DNA of 64,000 nt from Mucilaginibacter agri (GTDB taxonomy: Bacteria > Bacteroidota > Bacteroidia > Sphingobacteriales > Sphingobacteriaceae): NCBI RefSeq assembly GCF_009928685.1, contig NZ_WWEO01000038.1:124001-188000 (forward strand). The letters run 5' to 3'. Made by a program: the position numbers and the translations under genes. Under the pieces are notes generated by a model that searched no databases, had not been told where the DNA came from, and worked only from the letters and a program-made list of their open reading frames with translations. Each line of letters starts with the position of its first letter. The stretch's first letter is position 1. Positions 1 to 8,262 of this stretch are shown one piece after another.

Positions 1-1914
1 ACCGCCGCTGGTATCCTTATCAGTTTGGGTATTATTTACGGTGACATCGGAACATCCCCCCTGTATGTTTTTAAAGCTATAGTAGGAGGCCAGCACATTT
101 CAGAGATACTGGTTCTCGGTGGGGTATCATGTATTTTCTGGACGTTAACTTTACAAACAACACTTAAGTATGTAGTAATTACGCTTAGAGCCGATAACAA
201 GGGTGAGGGCGGTATTTTCTCCCTCTTCTCGCTGGTTAGGCGGCGGGCCAAATGGCTCATTATACCGGCTGTGCTGGGAGGCTGCGCTCTTTTGGCCGAT
301 GGTATCATTACACCACCTATTACGATATCGGCAGCAATTGAGGGTTTAAAAACCTATTATCCCGAACTTCCTACCGTTACCATCGTAATCATCATCATTG
401 CTTTTCTATTTTTTATACAGCAATTCGGAACCTCGTTGGTAGGTAAGGCATTTGGGCCTATTATGTTTTTGTGGTTTAGTATGATGGGGGTTTTGGGCAT
501 TATCTACATTGCCCAGGCACCTTATGTAATTAAAGCACTTAACCCATATTACGCTTTCGAACTGTTAAGCACAAGCCCTAAGGCTTTCACCATATTGGGC
601 GCAGTTTTCCTGTGTACAACGGGTGCTGAGGCATTGTATTCTGACTTAGGCCACTGCGGTCGTGATAACATCAGAGTAAGTTGGGTTTATGTAAAAAGCT
701 GTCTGATCCTTAACTATCTTGGCCAGGCGGTGTGGTTGTTAAAGTACCAAGGCCAAACAATGGACCTTAACTTAAACAACCCTTTCTATAAAATTATGCC
801 GGCTTGGTTCCTGCTTTATGGTATCAGCATTGCCACAATAGCCGCTATTATCGCCAGCCAGGCGCTAATTTCGGGATCGTTTACCCTGATCGCCGAGGCT
901 GTACGTTTGAACCTTTGGCCTAAGGTGAAGATCAATTACCCGTCTGAACAGAAAGGCCAACTCTATGTACCAAGCGTTAACTGGCTTTTATGCGCCGGTT
1001 GTATTGGCGTGGTACTGTTGTTCCGGGTGTCGGACAAGATGGAGGCAGCCTACGGTTTAAGTATTACCGTAGCCATGTTGATGACCACTATTCTAGTGTC
1101 TAAATTCCTGCGGAGGCGTAAATACCCGGGATATATTATTACCATATTCCTGGTGGTATACCTTAGTATCGAGGGCACCTTCCTGTTTGGTAACCTGGTT
1201 AAATTTGTGCACGGTGGCTGGTTTACGCTATCGGTAGGTGCTATACTGTTCGCCATTATGTGGACGTGGCACACCGCCCGGAAGATCCGTAACCGCTATG
1301 TTAAGTTTGTAGAAATAGAAGATTACTACACCATTATTAAAGAATTGAGCGACGATAATTCCGTTTCGAAATATGCCTCGCAACTCGTTTATTTAACAAG
1401 TGCCAACTTTAATTCGGAAGTAGAATCTAAGATCATTTATTCGATACTACAGAAACAGCCAAAACGTGCCGACGTTTACTGGTTGGTGCACGTTGATGTA
1501 ATGGACGAACCTTACACCCGTGAGTACGAGGTTGACTTTTTAGTGCCGAACAAGCTGATCCGTATCGACTTTAAATTAGGTTTCCGCGTTGAGCAACAAA
1601 TTAACCTGTTGTTTAGAAAAGTGGTAGAAGACCTGGTTAGAAAAGGAGAGGTGGATATTACAAGTAAATACGATTCGTTAAATAAGCACAAGATCATTGG
1701 CGACTTCCGTTTTGTGGTGATTGAGAAAGTAATGTCGCGCTCGCACTACCTTTCATTGTATGAAAAAGGGGTAATGGCGTTTTATCAATATCTTAAAAAT
1801 CTCAGCCTTTCTGAAGAACGGAACTTTGGCCTCGACTTGAGTTTCGTAACCATAGAAAAAGTACCGTTGATGTTGGCCGACCCGGAAACGGTGGTGATAC
1901 ATCGCATTCAATAA
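1..1914 (+). CDS. kup: KUP-family potassium uptake permease (5' truncated by window edge)
   Basis: This is a low-affinity K+/H+ symporter of the inner membrane. The reading frame is open from base 1, so the true start lies left of the window. The first visible codons lead straight into the family signature GDIGTSPLY at visible residues 14-22, so only about 10-20 residues are missing. A second signature, ADGIITPPI, follows near residue 98. About twelve hydrophobic segments occupy the first 430 visible residues, then a charged cytosolic C-terminal domain runs to the stop. The 637 visible residues fit the family's usual 620-680. The gene ends in a shared bidirectional terminator. It has no partner genes in the window. 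Confidence 0.95.
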   Translation, partial: TAAGILISLGIIYGDIGTSPLYVFKAIVGGQHISEILVLGGVSCIFWTLTLQTTLKYVVITLRADNKGEGGIFSLFSLVRRRAKWLIIPAVLGGCALLADGIITPPITISAAIEGLKTYYPELPTVTIVIIIIAFLFFIQQFGTSLVGKAFGPIMFLWFSMMGVLGIIYIAQAPYVIKALNPYYAFELLSTSPKAFTILGAVFLCTTGAEALYSDLGHCGRDNIRVSWVYVKSCLILNYLGQAVWLLKYQGQTMDLNLNNPFYKIMPAWFLLYGISIATIAAIIASQALISGSFTLIAEAVRLNLWPKVKINYPSEQKGQLYVPSVNWLLCAGCIGVVLLFRVSDKMEAAYGLSITVAMLMTTILVSKFLRRRKYPGYIITIFLVVYLSIEGTFLFGNLVKFVHGGWFTLSVGAILFAIMWTWHTARKIRNRYVKFVEIEDYYTIIKELSDDNSVSKYASQLVYLTSANFNSEVESKIIYSILQKQPKRADVYWLVHVDVMDEPYTREYEVDFLVPNKLIRIDFKLGFRVEQQINLLFRKVVEDLVRKGEVDITSKYDSLNKHKIIGDFRFVVIEKVMSRSHYLSLYEKGVMAFYQYLKNLSLSEERNFGLDLSFVTIEKVPLMLADPETVVIHRIQ

Positions 1915-1921
1915 AATAAAT

Positions 1922-1949
1922 AAAGAAGGCCGCAGATGCGGCCTTCTTT
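1922..1949. terminator. Bidirectional rho-independent terminator
   Basis: A perfect 12-bp stem (1922-1933 with 1938-1949) closes a 4-nt loop AGAT. T-rich sequence follows on the + side and an A-rich flank on the other. It lies between kup (+) and the VOC gene (-), whose 3' ends face each other. Confidence 0.9.
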
Positions 1950-1973
1950 ATTTTGTCTCCCGTATAAATATTA

Positions 1974-2465
1974 TTATTCTTCCAACGTCGCCATCAAACC
2001 TTCGATATCCAGGTGACGTGTAAACATGGTTAAGTTACCATGCTCGTCCAGCGGCCATTTGTCGCGTGGGCGGTCCCAGTATAGCTCAACACCGTTTTCA
2101 TCGGGGTCGTTAAGATATATGGCTTCGGAAACACCATGGTCTGATGCACCTGTTATCTGATATCTGGCATCAATTAAACGTTTTAGTATGGCTGCCAGAT
2201 CTTTTCGCTCGGGGTACAAAATTGCGGTATGATATAAACCGGGCGCTCGCTCGGGGGCTGGAGGCGAGTTCTTGCTATGCCATGTATTTAGTCCGATATG
2301 ATGATGGTATCCGCCGGCCGAAATAAAGGCAGCAGCATCGCCATAGGTAGTCATCAGTTCGAAACCGAGCAAACCACAATAAAAATCTAACGACCGTTGT
2401 AGATTACTCACCTTTAAATGAACGTGGCCAATGCGTGTTTGGGCTGGAATTTGATAATCGCTCAT
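1974..2465 (-). CDS. VOC-family (glyoxalase / extradiol dioxygenase-like) protein
   Basis: This 163-residue protein belongs to the vicinal oxygen chelate superfamily, whose members bind a divalent metal and act on vicinal oxygens. Visible signs are the N-terminal GHVHLKV strand with a candidate metal histidine, the helix text SLDFYCGLLGF, a second histidine in GLYHTAILY, and the late acidic ligand in NGVELYWDRP near residue 130. The pattern resembles the N-terminal half of CatE-type catechol 2,3-dioxygenases, but only one paired module is present. The substrate cannot be told. The start is the ATG ending at 2465; a minus-strand TAnnTTTG lies 21 bp upstream. It is divergent from engB. Confidence 0.8.
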   Translation of the reverse strand: MSDYQIPAQTRIGHVHLKVSNLQRSLDFYCGLLGFELMTTYGDAAAFISAGGYHHHIGLNTWHSKNSPPAPERAPGLYHTAILYPERKDLAAILKRLIDARYQITGASDHGVSEAIYLNDPDENGVELYWDRPRDKWPLDEHGNLTMFTRHLDIEGLMATLEE

Positions 2466-2485
2466 AAAATATATGTTTAAACATT

Positions 2486-2493
2486 CAAATTTA
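2486..2493 (-). promoter_or_regulatory. Putative -7 promoter element (TAAATTTG) for the VOC gene
   Basis: On the minus strand this reads TAAATTTG, matching the Bacteroidota -7 consensus TAnnTTTG. It lies 20 nt before the ATG. I see no convincing -33 TTTG. Confidence 0.45.
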
Positions 2494-2565
2494 ATACTAA
2501 CCTTTGTAAATCGTGTTAGGGCATTGTAAAATTGGGCATTGCTACCTTGCTTAAAACTAAAACCC

Positions 2566-2573
2566 TACCTTTG
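2566..2573 (+). promoter_or_regulatory. -7 promoter element (TACCTTTG) of engB, 4 nt from the start codon
   Basis: It matches TAnnTTTG exactly. Only CACT separates it from the ATG at 2578. Transcripts in this phylum start a few bases after the TTTG, so the mRNA is predicted to be leaderless. A TTG 16 bp upstream could be a weak -33 element. Confidence 0.6.
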
Positions 2574-2577
2574 CACT

Positions 2578-3204
2578 ATGATTGTAAAATCGGCAGAATT
2601 TATTTGCAGTAATACGCAGGTATCAAAGCTCCCTCCACCCGAGAAACCCGAGTACGCATTTATCGGGCGATCAAATGTAGGCAAGTCGTCGCTTATTAAC
2701 ATGCTTACGGCAAAAAAGGGGCTAGCGAAAACTTCGCAAACTCCGGGTAAAACGCAGCTTATTAACCATTTTTTAATCAATGATGAATGGTTTCTGGTAG
2801 ATTTACCTGGCTACGGCTACGCACGAATTTCTAAAAGCAAAAAGGAGGACTGGAACAAGTTTATCCGTTTTTATCTCGATAAACGCGAGAGCCTGCAATG
2901 CGTAATGGTGTTAATTGATAGCCGTTTGGAGCCTCAGAAAATAGATTTGGAGTTCTGTAACTGGTTGGGCGAACATGGATTGCCTTTTGTGATTATCTTC
3001 ACCAAGGCCGACAAGCAATCGAGCATAAAAACAGACCAAAACGTAGCCGCGTTTAAGCGGAAATTGACAGAAACCTTCGACTCCATGCCCGATTATTTTA
3101 TCACGTCATCAGAAAATAAACTTGGCCGTGAAGAAGTGCTGGGTTTTATTGATAGCGTAAACGCAAGGTTTAAAGGAGTGGATAGCCAGGAATTTCCTTT
3201 GTAA
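2578..3204 (+). CDS. engB: Ribosome biogenesis GTP-binding protein EngB (YihA/YsxC)
   Basis: This is a small essential TrmE-Era-EngA-YihA class GTPase that acts in large ribosomal subunit assembly. Visible G motifs are G1 GRSNVGKS (residues 30-37), G3 DLPGYG (75-80) and G4 TKAD (142-145). At 208 residues the length fits the family. I chose the ATG at 2578 because MIVKSAEF is the conserved family N-terminus; an in-frame upstream start at 2539 would put 13 unrelated residues in front and would include the promoter. It stands alone, divergent from the VOC gene. Confidence 0.97.
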   Translation: MIVKSAEFICSNTQVSKLPPPEKPEYAFIGRSNVGKSSLINMLTAKKGLAKTSQTPGKTQLINHFLINDEWFLVDLPGYGYARISKSKKEDWNKFIRFYLDKRESLQCVMVLIDSRLEPQKIDLEFCNWLGEHGLPFVIIFTKADKQSSIKTDQNVAAFKRKLTETFDSMPDYFITSSENKLGREEVLGFIDSVNARFKGVDSQEFPL

Positions 3205-3224
3205 AAGGGGGTATTAGAAGAACA

Positions 3225-3250
3225 CACCCCTAACCCCTCTCAAGAGGGGA
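3225..3250. repeat. C-rich intergenic microrepeat (CCCCT...AGGGG)
   Basis: Two CCCCT blocks are followed by AGAGGGG, giving a 6-bp stem with a TCAA loop. A related block occurs at 35467-35490. From memory, short CCCCTAACCCCT-type words are common between genes in Bacteroidota. It may act as a weak terminator for engB. Confidence 0.5.
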
Positions 3251-3269
3251 ATTGAATACTAACAACAAA

Positions 3270-4124
3270 ATGAAGAAATATTTTTCCTTAGTAACATTTT
3301 CGCATACCATTTTTGCAATGCCGTTCGCCTTTATCGGCTTCTTTTTGGCGGTAACCACTACCAACCACACGTTCGAATGGCAAAAGCTGCTTCTGATGGT
3401 GCTATGCATGGTGTTTGCACGTAACTCGGCTATGGCTTTTAACCGATATCTGGATAGGGATATCGATATTAAAAACCCACGTACCAAGGTGCGTGATATT
3501 CCCGCTGGGCGAATTAGTCCGGCTGCTGCGTTAACTTTTACGCTGGTTAACTGCGGGTTGTTTATAGCAGCAACGTGGTTTATTAATCCGCTGTGTTTTT
3601 ACCTATCTCCGGTTGCTTTGTTTGTGGTGATGGGTTATAGTGCTACCAAGCGTTTTACGGCATTATGCCACATGGTGTTAGGCTTAGGACTTTCCCTGGC
3701 GCCAATAGGTGCTTATCTGGTGGTAACCGGCGAATTTAATTTACTGCCTTTATTTTTCTCACTGTCTGTGTTATGCTGGGTAAGCGGATTTGATATTATT
3801 TATGCCCTGCAAGATGAGGAGTTCGACCGCAACGAAAAGCTTCATTCTATACCCGCTTATCTGGGTAAAGTAAAAGCGCTTAACCTATCGAGTTTCCTGC
3901 ATGTGCTATCAGCCTGCTTTATTATTATGCCGGTGTTTTTTACGCATGTTGGCTGGCCGTATTATCTGGGCATCGGCGTGTTTTGCAGCATGCTGTTTTA
4001 TCAGCATAGCCTGGTAAAACCTAACGACCTGAGCCGTGTTAACTTTGCCTTTATGACAACCAATGGTATTGCAAGTGTGGTGTTTGCTGTATTATTTTTG
4101 GTTGACAGAATATGGATTCGCTAA
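3270..4124 (+). CDS. UbiA-family prenyltransferase (4-hydroxybenzoate polyprenyltransferase-like)
   Basis: This integral membrane enzyme transfers a polyprenyl chain to an aromatic acceptor in quinone synthesis. Both Mg-diphosphate motifs are visible: NRYLDRDID at residues 58-66 and DEEFD at 182-186. About eight hydrophobic segments span the 284 residues. Bacteroidota make menaquinone rather than ubiquinone, so this is more likely the futalosine-pathway prenyltransferase (MqnP type) than a true UbiA; this is inference. I use the ATG at 3270 rather than an in-frame TTG at 3252. The next gene starts inside its 3' end (13-bp overlap), so the two are co-transcribed. Confidence 0.9.
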   Translation: MKKYFSLVTFSHTIFAMPFAFIGFFLAVTTTNHTFEWQKLLLMVLCMVFARNSAMAFNRYLDRDIDIKNPRTKVRDIPAGRISPAAALTFTLVNCGLFIAATWFINPLCFYLSPVALFVVMGYSATKRFTALCHMVLGLGLSLAPIGAYLVVTGEFNLLPLFFSLSVLCWVSGFDIIYALQDEEFDRNEKLHSIPAYLGKVKALNLSSFLHVLSACFIIMPVFFTHVGWPYYLGIGVFCSMLFYQHSLVKPNDLSRVNFAFMTTNGIASVVFAVLFLVDRIWIR

Positions 4125-4708
4125 AGGCTAAACAAAATTTCAGGCTGCATTTGGAGCCCTACGCCGTTTTTACCGACAGCGAATGGGAACTGTTTTGCAA
4201 CCACCTGGAGTTTGTTAGCTTAAAAAAGAAGGAGTATTTTGTTGAAGCCGGAAAGGTATGCCAGCACTTCGGTTTCGTGCACAAGGGTTCTGTCCGATAT
4301 TTCCATGTTTCGGATGGTACGGACATCACCGGATATTTTAGTTTCGAAAACGAGTTTATGAGCTCGTACAAAAGCTTTTTAAAGCAAGAGCCTGCCGTTA
4401 ATTATATTCAGACTTTAGAAGATACCGAACTGATCCTTATCAGTCATAAAAGTCTTCAGCAAATGCTGGCTGACGAAAGGCTTGCTTATAAGATGGAGCG
4501 TTTTGGCCGTTTAGTGGCCGAATATTATCTGTGTTGTTACGAAGATCGTGTGGCTGCATTCATCACCCAATCGCCCGAAGAGCGTTATCTCAAACTACTC
4601 GAAACCGGGCGCGATATTCTGCAGCGGATGCCTCAGCATTATGTAGCCAACTTTTTGGGTATAACCCCAGTTTCTCTCTCGCGGATTCGCAGGCGCATAC
4701 TGGCTTAA
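4112..4708 (+). CDS. Crp/Fnr-family transcriptional regulator
   Basis: This 198-residue protein has an N-terminal cyclic-nucleotide-binding-like beta-roll (about residues 15-120, with text such as LKKKEYFVEAGKVCQHFGFV) and a short C-terminal helix-turn-helix (about 165-198, FLGITPVSLSRIRRR). It lacks an Fnr cysteine cluster, and the cAMP pocket is not convincing, so the effector is unknown. The arrangement is typical of the many Bacteroidota Crp-like regulators that control a neighbouring gene. It overlaps the prenyltransferase and lies directly upstream of an epimerase whose promoter carries a perfect inverted repeat, which is a plausible target. Confidence 0.85.
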   Translation: MDSLKAKQNFRLHLEPYAVFTDSEWELFCNHLEFVSLKKKEYFVEAGKVCQHFGFVHKGSVRYFHVSDGTDITGYFSFENEFMSSYKSFLKQEPAVNYIQTLEDTELILISHKSLQQMLADERLAYKMERFGRLVAEYYLCCYEDRVAAFITQSPEERYLKLLETGRDILQRMPQHYVANFLGITPVSLSRIRRRILA

Positions 4709-4740
4709 TTAAAACTTCTTATTTTCTTATCTTAAGATAA

Positions 4741-4793
4741 CGTTTTCTGTTTCAATGCTGTTGTACGTTTGTATAACACTAAAACAGAAAACG
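4741..4793 (+). promoter_or_regulatory. 12-bp perfect inverted repeat flanking a -7 promoter element
   Basis: CGTTTTCTGTTT (4741-4752) and its exact reverse complement (4782-4793) flank a TACGTTTG -7 element (4764-4771). The right arm ends 2 nt before the ATG at 4796. It could be an operator, possibly for the adjacent Crp-like protein, or a hairpin in the mRNA leader that hides the start. Confidence 0.55.
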
Positions 4794-4795
4794 AT

Positions 4796-5725
4796 ATGAT
4801 ACACACAATATTCGGTGCTGGTGGCCCGGTAGCCAATGCACTAACTAAGCAACTAATCGATCATAACGAAACTATTCGCCTGGTAAGCAGGCGTCCATCT
4901 ACCATCGCAGGTAAAAACGTAACCTGGCAAAAGGCCGATCTTTTAAATTATGCCGAGGTGCTACAGGCTGCAAAAGGATCGGGCGTGATTTACCTTTGCG
5001 CAGGGTTGGTTTATAATGCAAAGATATGGCAGCAGCAATGGCCGGTAATCATGCAAAACATGATCAACGTGGCTAAAGAAACCGGTGCACGCTTAATATT
5101 CTTTGATAACGTATATATGTACGGCCAATTAAATGGACCGATGACCGAAACTACGCCCTACAATCCCATGAGCAAAAAGGGCGAAGTTCGCGCTAAAATT
5201 GCAACCCAGTTAATTGACGCAGCCCTAGGCGGAAACATCAAAGCCAGCATTATCCGCGGGGCTGATTTTTACGGGGCCGAAAGCATGAATAGCTTTTTCG
5301 ATAGTATGGTATTGGCTAAATATGCTAAGGCACAAGGAGCGCAGTGGATAGGCAAGCCTAAAACCTTGCATTCGTTCTCCTACATTCCTGATTGTGGTAA
5401 AGCGATGTATTTATTGGGCCAGACTCCCGGAAGTGATAACCAGATCTGGCATGTGCCAACTGCGCAGGCCATAACCGGAAATCAGTTTATAGAGCTTGCT
5501 GCAGATGTATTCAACACAAAAGCCAGGTACAGCACCATTAATAAATTAATGATGCAATTAGTGGGATTATTTAATCCGCTGGTAAAAGATTCGGTAGAGA
5601 TGTATTACCAGTATGACCACGATTATATTTTCAACTCAGATAAGTTCGAGAAATACTTTAATGTAAAACCGACCACTTACAGAGATGGAATTGTAGAGCT
5701 TTCAGAAACGCTGTTTAAAAGTTGA
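4796..5725 (+). CDS. NAD(P)-dependent epimerase/dehydratase-like protein (extended SDR)
   Basis: This is a 309-residue Rossmann protein. The N-terminus MIHTIFGAGGPVANALTKQL holds a variant GxxGxxG nucleotide loop. Other visible features are the strand ending in LIFFDNVYMYG, where Y stands in the usual YxxxK region, and a later substrate-binding domain. It resembles nucleoside-diphosphate-sugar epimerases and NAD-dependent reductases of the extended SDR class, but the YxxxK is not canonical, so activity is uncertain. The start is the ATG at 4796; the upstream in-frame TTG at 4769 lies within the promoter. It is likely regulated through the inverted repeat around its promoter. Confidence 0.8.
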   Translation: MIHTIFGAGGPVANALTKQLIDHNETIRLVSRRPSTIAGKNVTWQKADLLNYAEVLQAAKGSGVIYLCAGLVYNAKIWQQQWPVIMQNMINVAKETGARLIFFDNVYMYGQLNGPMTETTPYNPMSKKGEVRAKIATQLIDAALGGNIKASIIRGADFYGAESMNSFFDSMVLAKYAKAQGAQWIGKPKTLHSFSYIPDCGKAMYLLGQTPGSDNQIWHVPTAQAITGNQFIELAADVFNTKARYSTINKLMMQLVGLFNPLVKDSVEMYYQYDHDYIFNSDKFEKYFNVKPTTYRDGIVELSETLFKS

Positions 5726-5727
5726 TT

Positions 5728-5833
5728 AGAGAATTTGAAGATTTCATGATGTGCCGATTGTCTAAGCTTTCTACATTTGTCTATATTGCAAGGCAATTTT
5801 CAAATTGACAAATCAGCAAATTGACACATCCAA
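5728..5833. repeat. A+T-rich degenerate inverted repeat, 'aatttgaagattt' word family
   Basis: The gap and first bases of the next frame contain GAATTTGAAGATTT on the left, and on the right TTTTCAAATTGACAAAT followed by GCAAATTGACA. AATTTGAA pairs with TTCAAATT, and the CAAATTGACA word is repeated in tandem. No coding signal is seen here. It resembles the other word-type intergenic repeats in this window. Confidence 0.5.
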
Positions 5834-5837
5834 TACC

Positions 5838-7538
5838 ATGATCCATAAAAAAGCAAAACATTATATACCAGAAAACCTGGAAATGAAGTGGGAAAATTTA
5901 GAGCCACTTTTGATTGAATTACGCGACCGCCAGATTAATTCTGTTGAGGAATTAGAGCAATGGTTGCGCGACCGCAGCGAGTTTGAGGCTGCCCTGGAGG
6001 AGAACTTCGCATGGCGCTACATTCGAATGACTTGCGACACCGCCAGCGAACAACTATTACAAGATTTCCAGTATTTCGCTACCGAAATTGAACCTAAAAT
6101 TGCGCCTTACAGCAACGAGCTGAATAAGAAACTGGTTGATAGTGCCTTCTTTGACAAGTTGGATAATGATAAATATTTTGTTTATCTGCGCAGCATTAAA
6201 AAGTCGTTGGAGCTGTTCCGCGAAGAAAATATTCCGATTCAGACTGAAATTCAGGTAGAGCAACAGAAATACCAGTCGATCACCGGCGCTATGTCGGTTA
6301 TGATTGGCGATAAAGAATTTACTCTGGAGCAAGCCGCTGCTATCTTAAAAAGCCCGGATCGCGCTAAACGCGAAGAGGCCTGGGAAAAGATAACAGGTCG
6401 CCGTTTACAGGATAAGCTCGAATTGGATAAACTGTTCGATCTGTTGCGCGTGCTTCGCCATAAAGTAGCCTTGAACGCAGGTTTTGAAAACTTTCGCGAT
6501 TATATGTTCCAGGCGCTGGGCCGTTTCGATTACACCCCGCAGGATTGCTACAGTTTCCACGAGGCTATTGAACTGGAGGTTGTACCAGTACTAAAGGAAC
6601 AAGCCGAAAAACGCAAAGAAGCCCTGGCTTTAGAGTCTCTTAAACCATGGGATATGGACGTGGATATCAGCGGTAAAGCTCCACTAAAGCCATTTCAAAA
6701 TGGCGAGGAATTGATTGAGAAATCAATCCAATGTTTCAGCAACATCAGCCGTTACCTGGGAGAGCGTTTAGAGATTATGAAAGAGAATGGTCTGTTCGAC
6801 GTGGAAAGCCGTAAGGGTAAGGCTCCGGGTGGTTACAACTATCCACTGGCCGAAACGGGTGCGCCTTTCATCTTCATGAACTCGGCAAATACTTTCCGCG
6901 ATCTTACTACCATGGTACACGAAGGGGGGCACGCAGTTCACACCTTCCTTACAGCAGATCTGGAACTGAACGATTTTAAACACTGCCCATCCGAGGTTGC
7001 CGAATTGGCCTCAATGTCTATGGAGTTAATCTCGATGGACAACTGGGACGTATATTTCAACGACCCTGAAGAATTGAAACGCGCCAAACGAGATCAACTG
7101 ATCGACGTGATTAAAACCCTGCCGTGGGTGGCTATTGTAGACCAATTTCAGCATTGGATTTATACCAACCCCGATCATAACGACGAGCAGCGTCGCGAAG
7201 CCTGGACACAAATTTACGAACGTTTTGGCGCCAGCTTTGCCGATTGGAGCGGATTAGAAGATGCAGAAGCCAACTTATGGCAAAAGCAACTGCACATATT
7301 TGAGGTGCCTTTCTATTATATTGAGTATGGCATGGCTCAATTAGGCGCCATTGCAGTATGGAAGAACTACAAAGAAAATCCCGAAAAAGGGCTTCAACAA
7401 TACCTGGATGCGCTAAAACTTGGGTACACCAAAACCATTAAAGAGATTTACGAAACGGCTGGAATTAAGTTCGATTTCAGCGCCGAATACGTGAAAGAGC
7501 TGGTTGCCTTTGTTAAAAGCGAGCTCGATAAATTGTAA
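5838..7538 (+). CDS. M3-family oligoendopeptidase (PepF-like)
   Basis: This cytoplasmic zinc metallopeptidase cleaves short peptides. The motif HEGGH sits at about residues 361-365, and a downstream glutamate in EVAELASMSME supplies the third zinc ligand. The N-terminal two thirds is helix-rich and the C-terminus is the catalytic fold. The length of 566 residues fits the M3 oligoendopeptidase group. I use the ATG at 5838; a TTG at 5805 would extend the protein into the intergenic repeat. It is a single gene with no visible operon partner. Confidence 0.93.
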   Translation: MIHKKAKHYIPENLEMKWENLEPLLIELRDRQINSVEELEQWLRDRSEFEAALEENFAWRYIRMTCDTASEQLLQDFQYFATEIEPKIAPYSNELNKKLVDSAFFDKLDNDKYFVYLRSIKKSLELFREENIPIQTEIQVEQQKYQSITGAMSVMIGDKEFTLEQAAAILKSPDRAKREEAWEKITGRRLQDKLELDKLFDLLRVLRHKVALNAGFENFRDYMFQALGRFDYTPQDCYSFHEAIELEVVPVLKEQAEKRKEALALESLKPWDMDVDISGKAPLKPFQNGEELIEKSIQCFSNISRYLGERLEIMKENGLFDVESRKGKAPGGYNYPLAETGAPFIFMNSANTFRDLTTMVHEGGHAVHTFLTADLELNDFKHCPSEVAELASMSMELISMDNWDVYFNDPEELKRAKRDQLIDVIKTLPWVAIVDQFQHWIYTNPDHNDEQRREAWTQIYERFGASFADWSGLEDAEANLWQKQLHIFEVPFYYIEYGMAQLGAIAVWKNYKENPEKGLQQYLDALKLGYTKTIKEIYETAGIKFDFSAEYVKELVAFVKSELDKL

Positions 7539-7602
7539 TATAAGGGTAACAACCTGAACGTCTTTTAAAACCTATCGGTGTTTTTTTAGTTATAAGTTAA
7601 CT

Positions 7603-8262
7603 ATGAAAAAGTTACTGATAGGTTTTTACTTAACCATATTTGCATTTGCAACAGCCCACGCACAGGTAATTAAGCCTGTGAAACTAGATAGCCTGGTAAC
7701 GGTTTCCTTACCGGCAGAATTTCAAAAACGCGACACCCTTGGCCAGTCTATATGGACCGGTACAGGAGCCCTGGGGTACATGGTAGTTATTAAGGCTCCG
7801 AACCCCACTAATCAGCCGCTGAAAAAAGAGAAAGACCTTAACAAGGTATTTAAAGAGTACACCAACAAGCTGCTCAAAAGCTCGGGAAATGGTACTATTT
7901 TGAATAGCCACGATACTATTGTAAATAATGTTGAGGTAAGGGATTTTGCGTTGAGCACAAGTGATGATGCACAAGGAGAGCAAATCCGTAAGTTCAGGAT
8001 ATTATATACTAAGGAAGCTACTTATACCTTCCAGTTTATGTATCCTCAGCAGCGCGAGGATATAGCCAAAAAGGAAGCCGATCAGTTTTTTGCATCTATA
8101 AAAACAGATCCAAGTTTTGATGGTACTGATCAGTACTCAACCTTTGGTAAATTTACTGGTATGCACAAGGCCCTAAAAATGGCGTTGATTGCAGGAGGTG
8201 TAGTGCTAATAATTATAATTGTGATGGTAGTGCGCCGAAAAAAGAAGGTAGCTACTACTTAA
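7603..8262 (+). CDS. Hypothetical exported protein with C-terminal membrane anchor
   Basis: I do not recognise a family. The 219 residues start with a clear signal peptide (MKKLLIGFYLTIFAFATAHA, cleavage likely after AHA). A globular extracytoplasmic part of about 160 residues follows, and then a hydrophobic segment (about 192-210) ending in a basic tail RRKKK. The topology suggests an inner-membrane protein with its main domain in the periplasm. It converges with the PAP2 gene and the two stop regions overlap by 4 bp. Confidence 0.75.
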   Translation: MKKLLIGFYLTIFAFATAHAQVIKPVKLDSLVTVSLPAEFQKRDTLGQSIWTGTGALGYMVVIKAPNPTNQPLKKEKDLNKVFKEYTNKLLKSSGNGTILNSHDTIVNNVEVRDFALSTSDDAQGEQIRKFRILYTKEATYTFQFMYPQQREDIAKKEADQFFASIKTDPSFDGTDQYSTFGKFTGMHKALKMALIAGGVVLIIIIVMVVRRKKKVATT

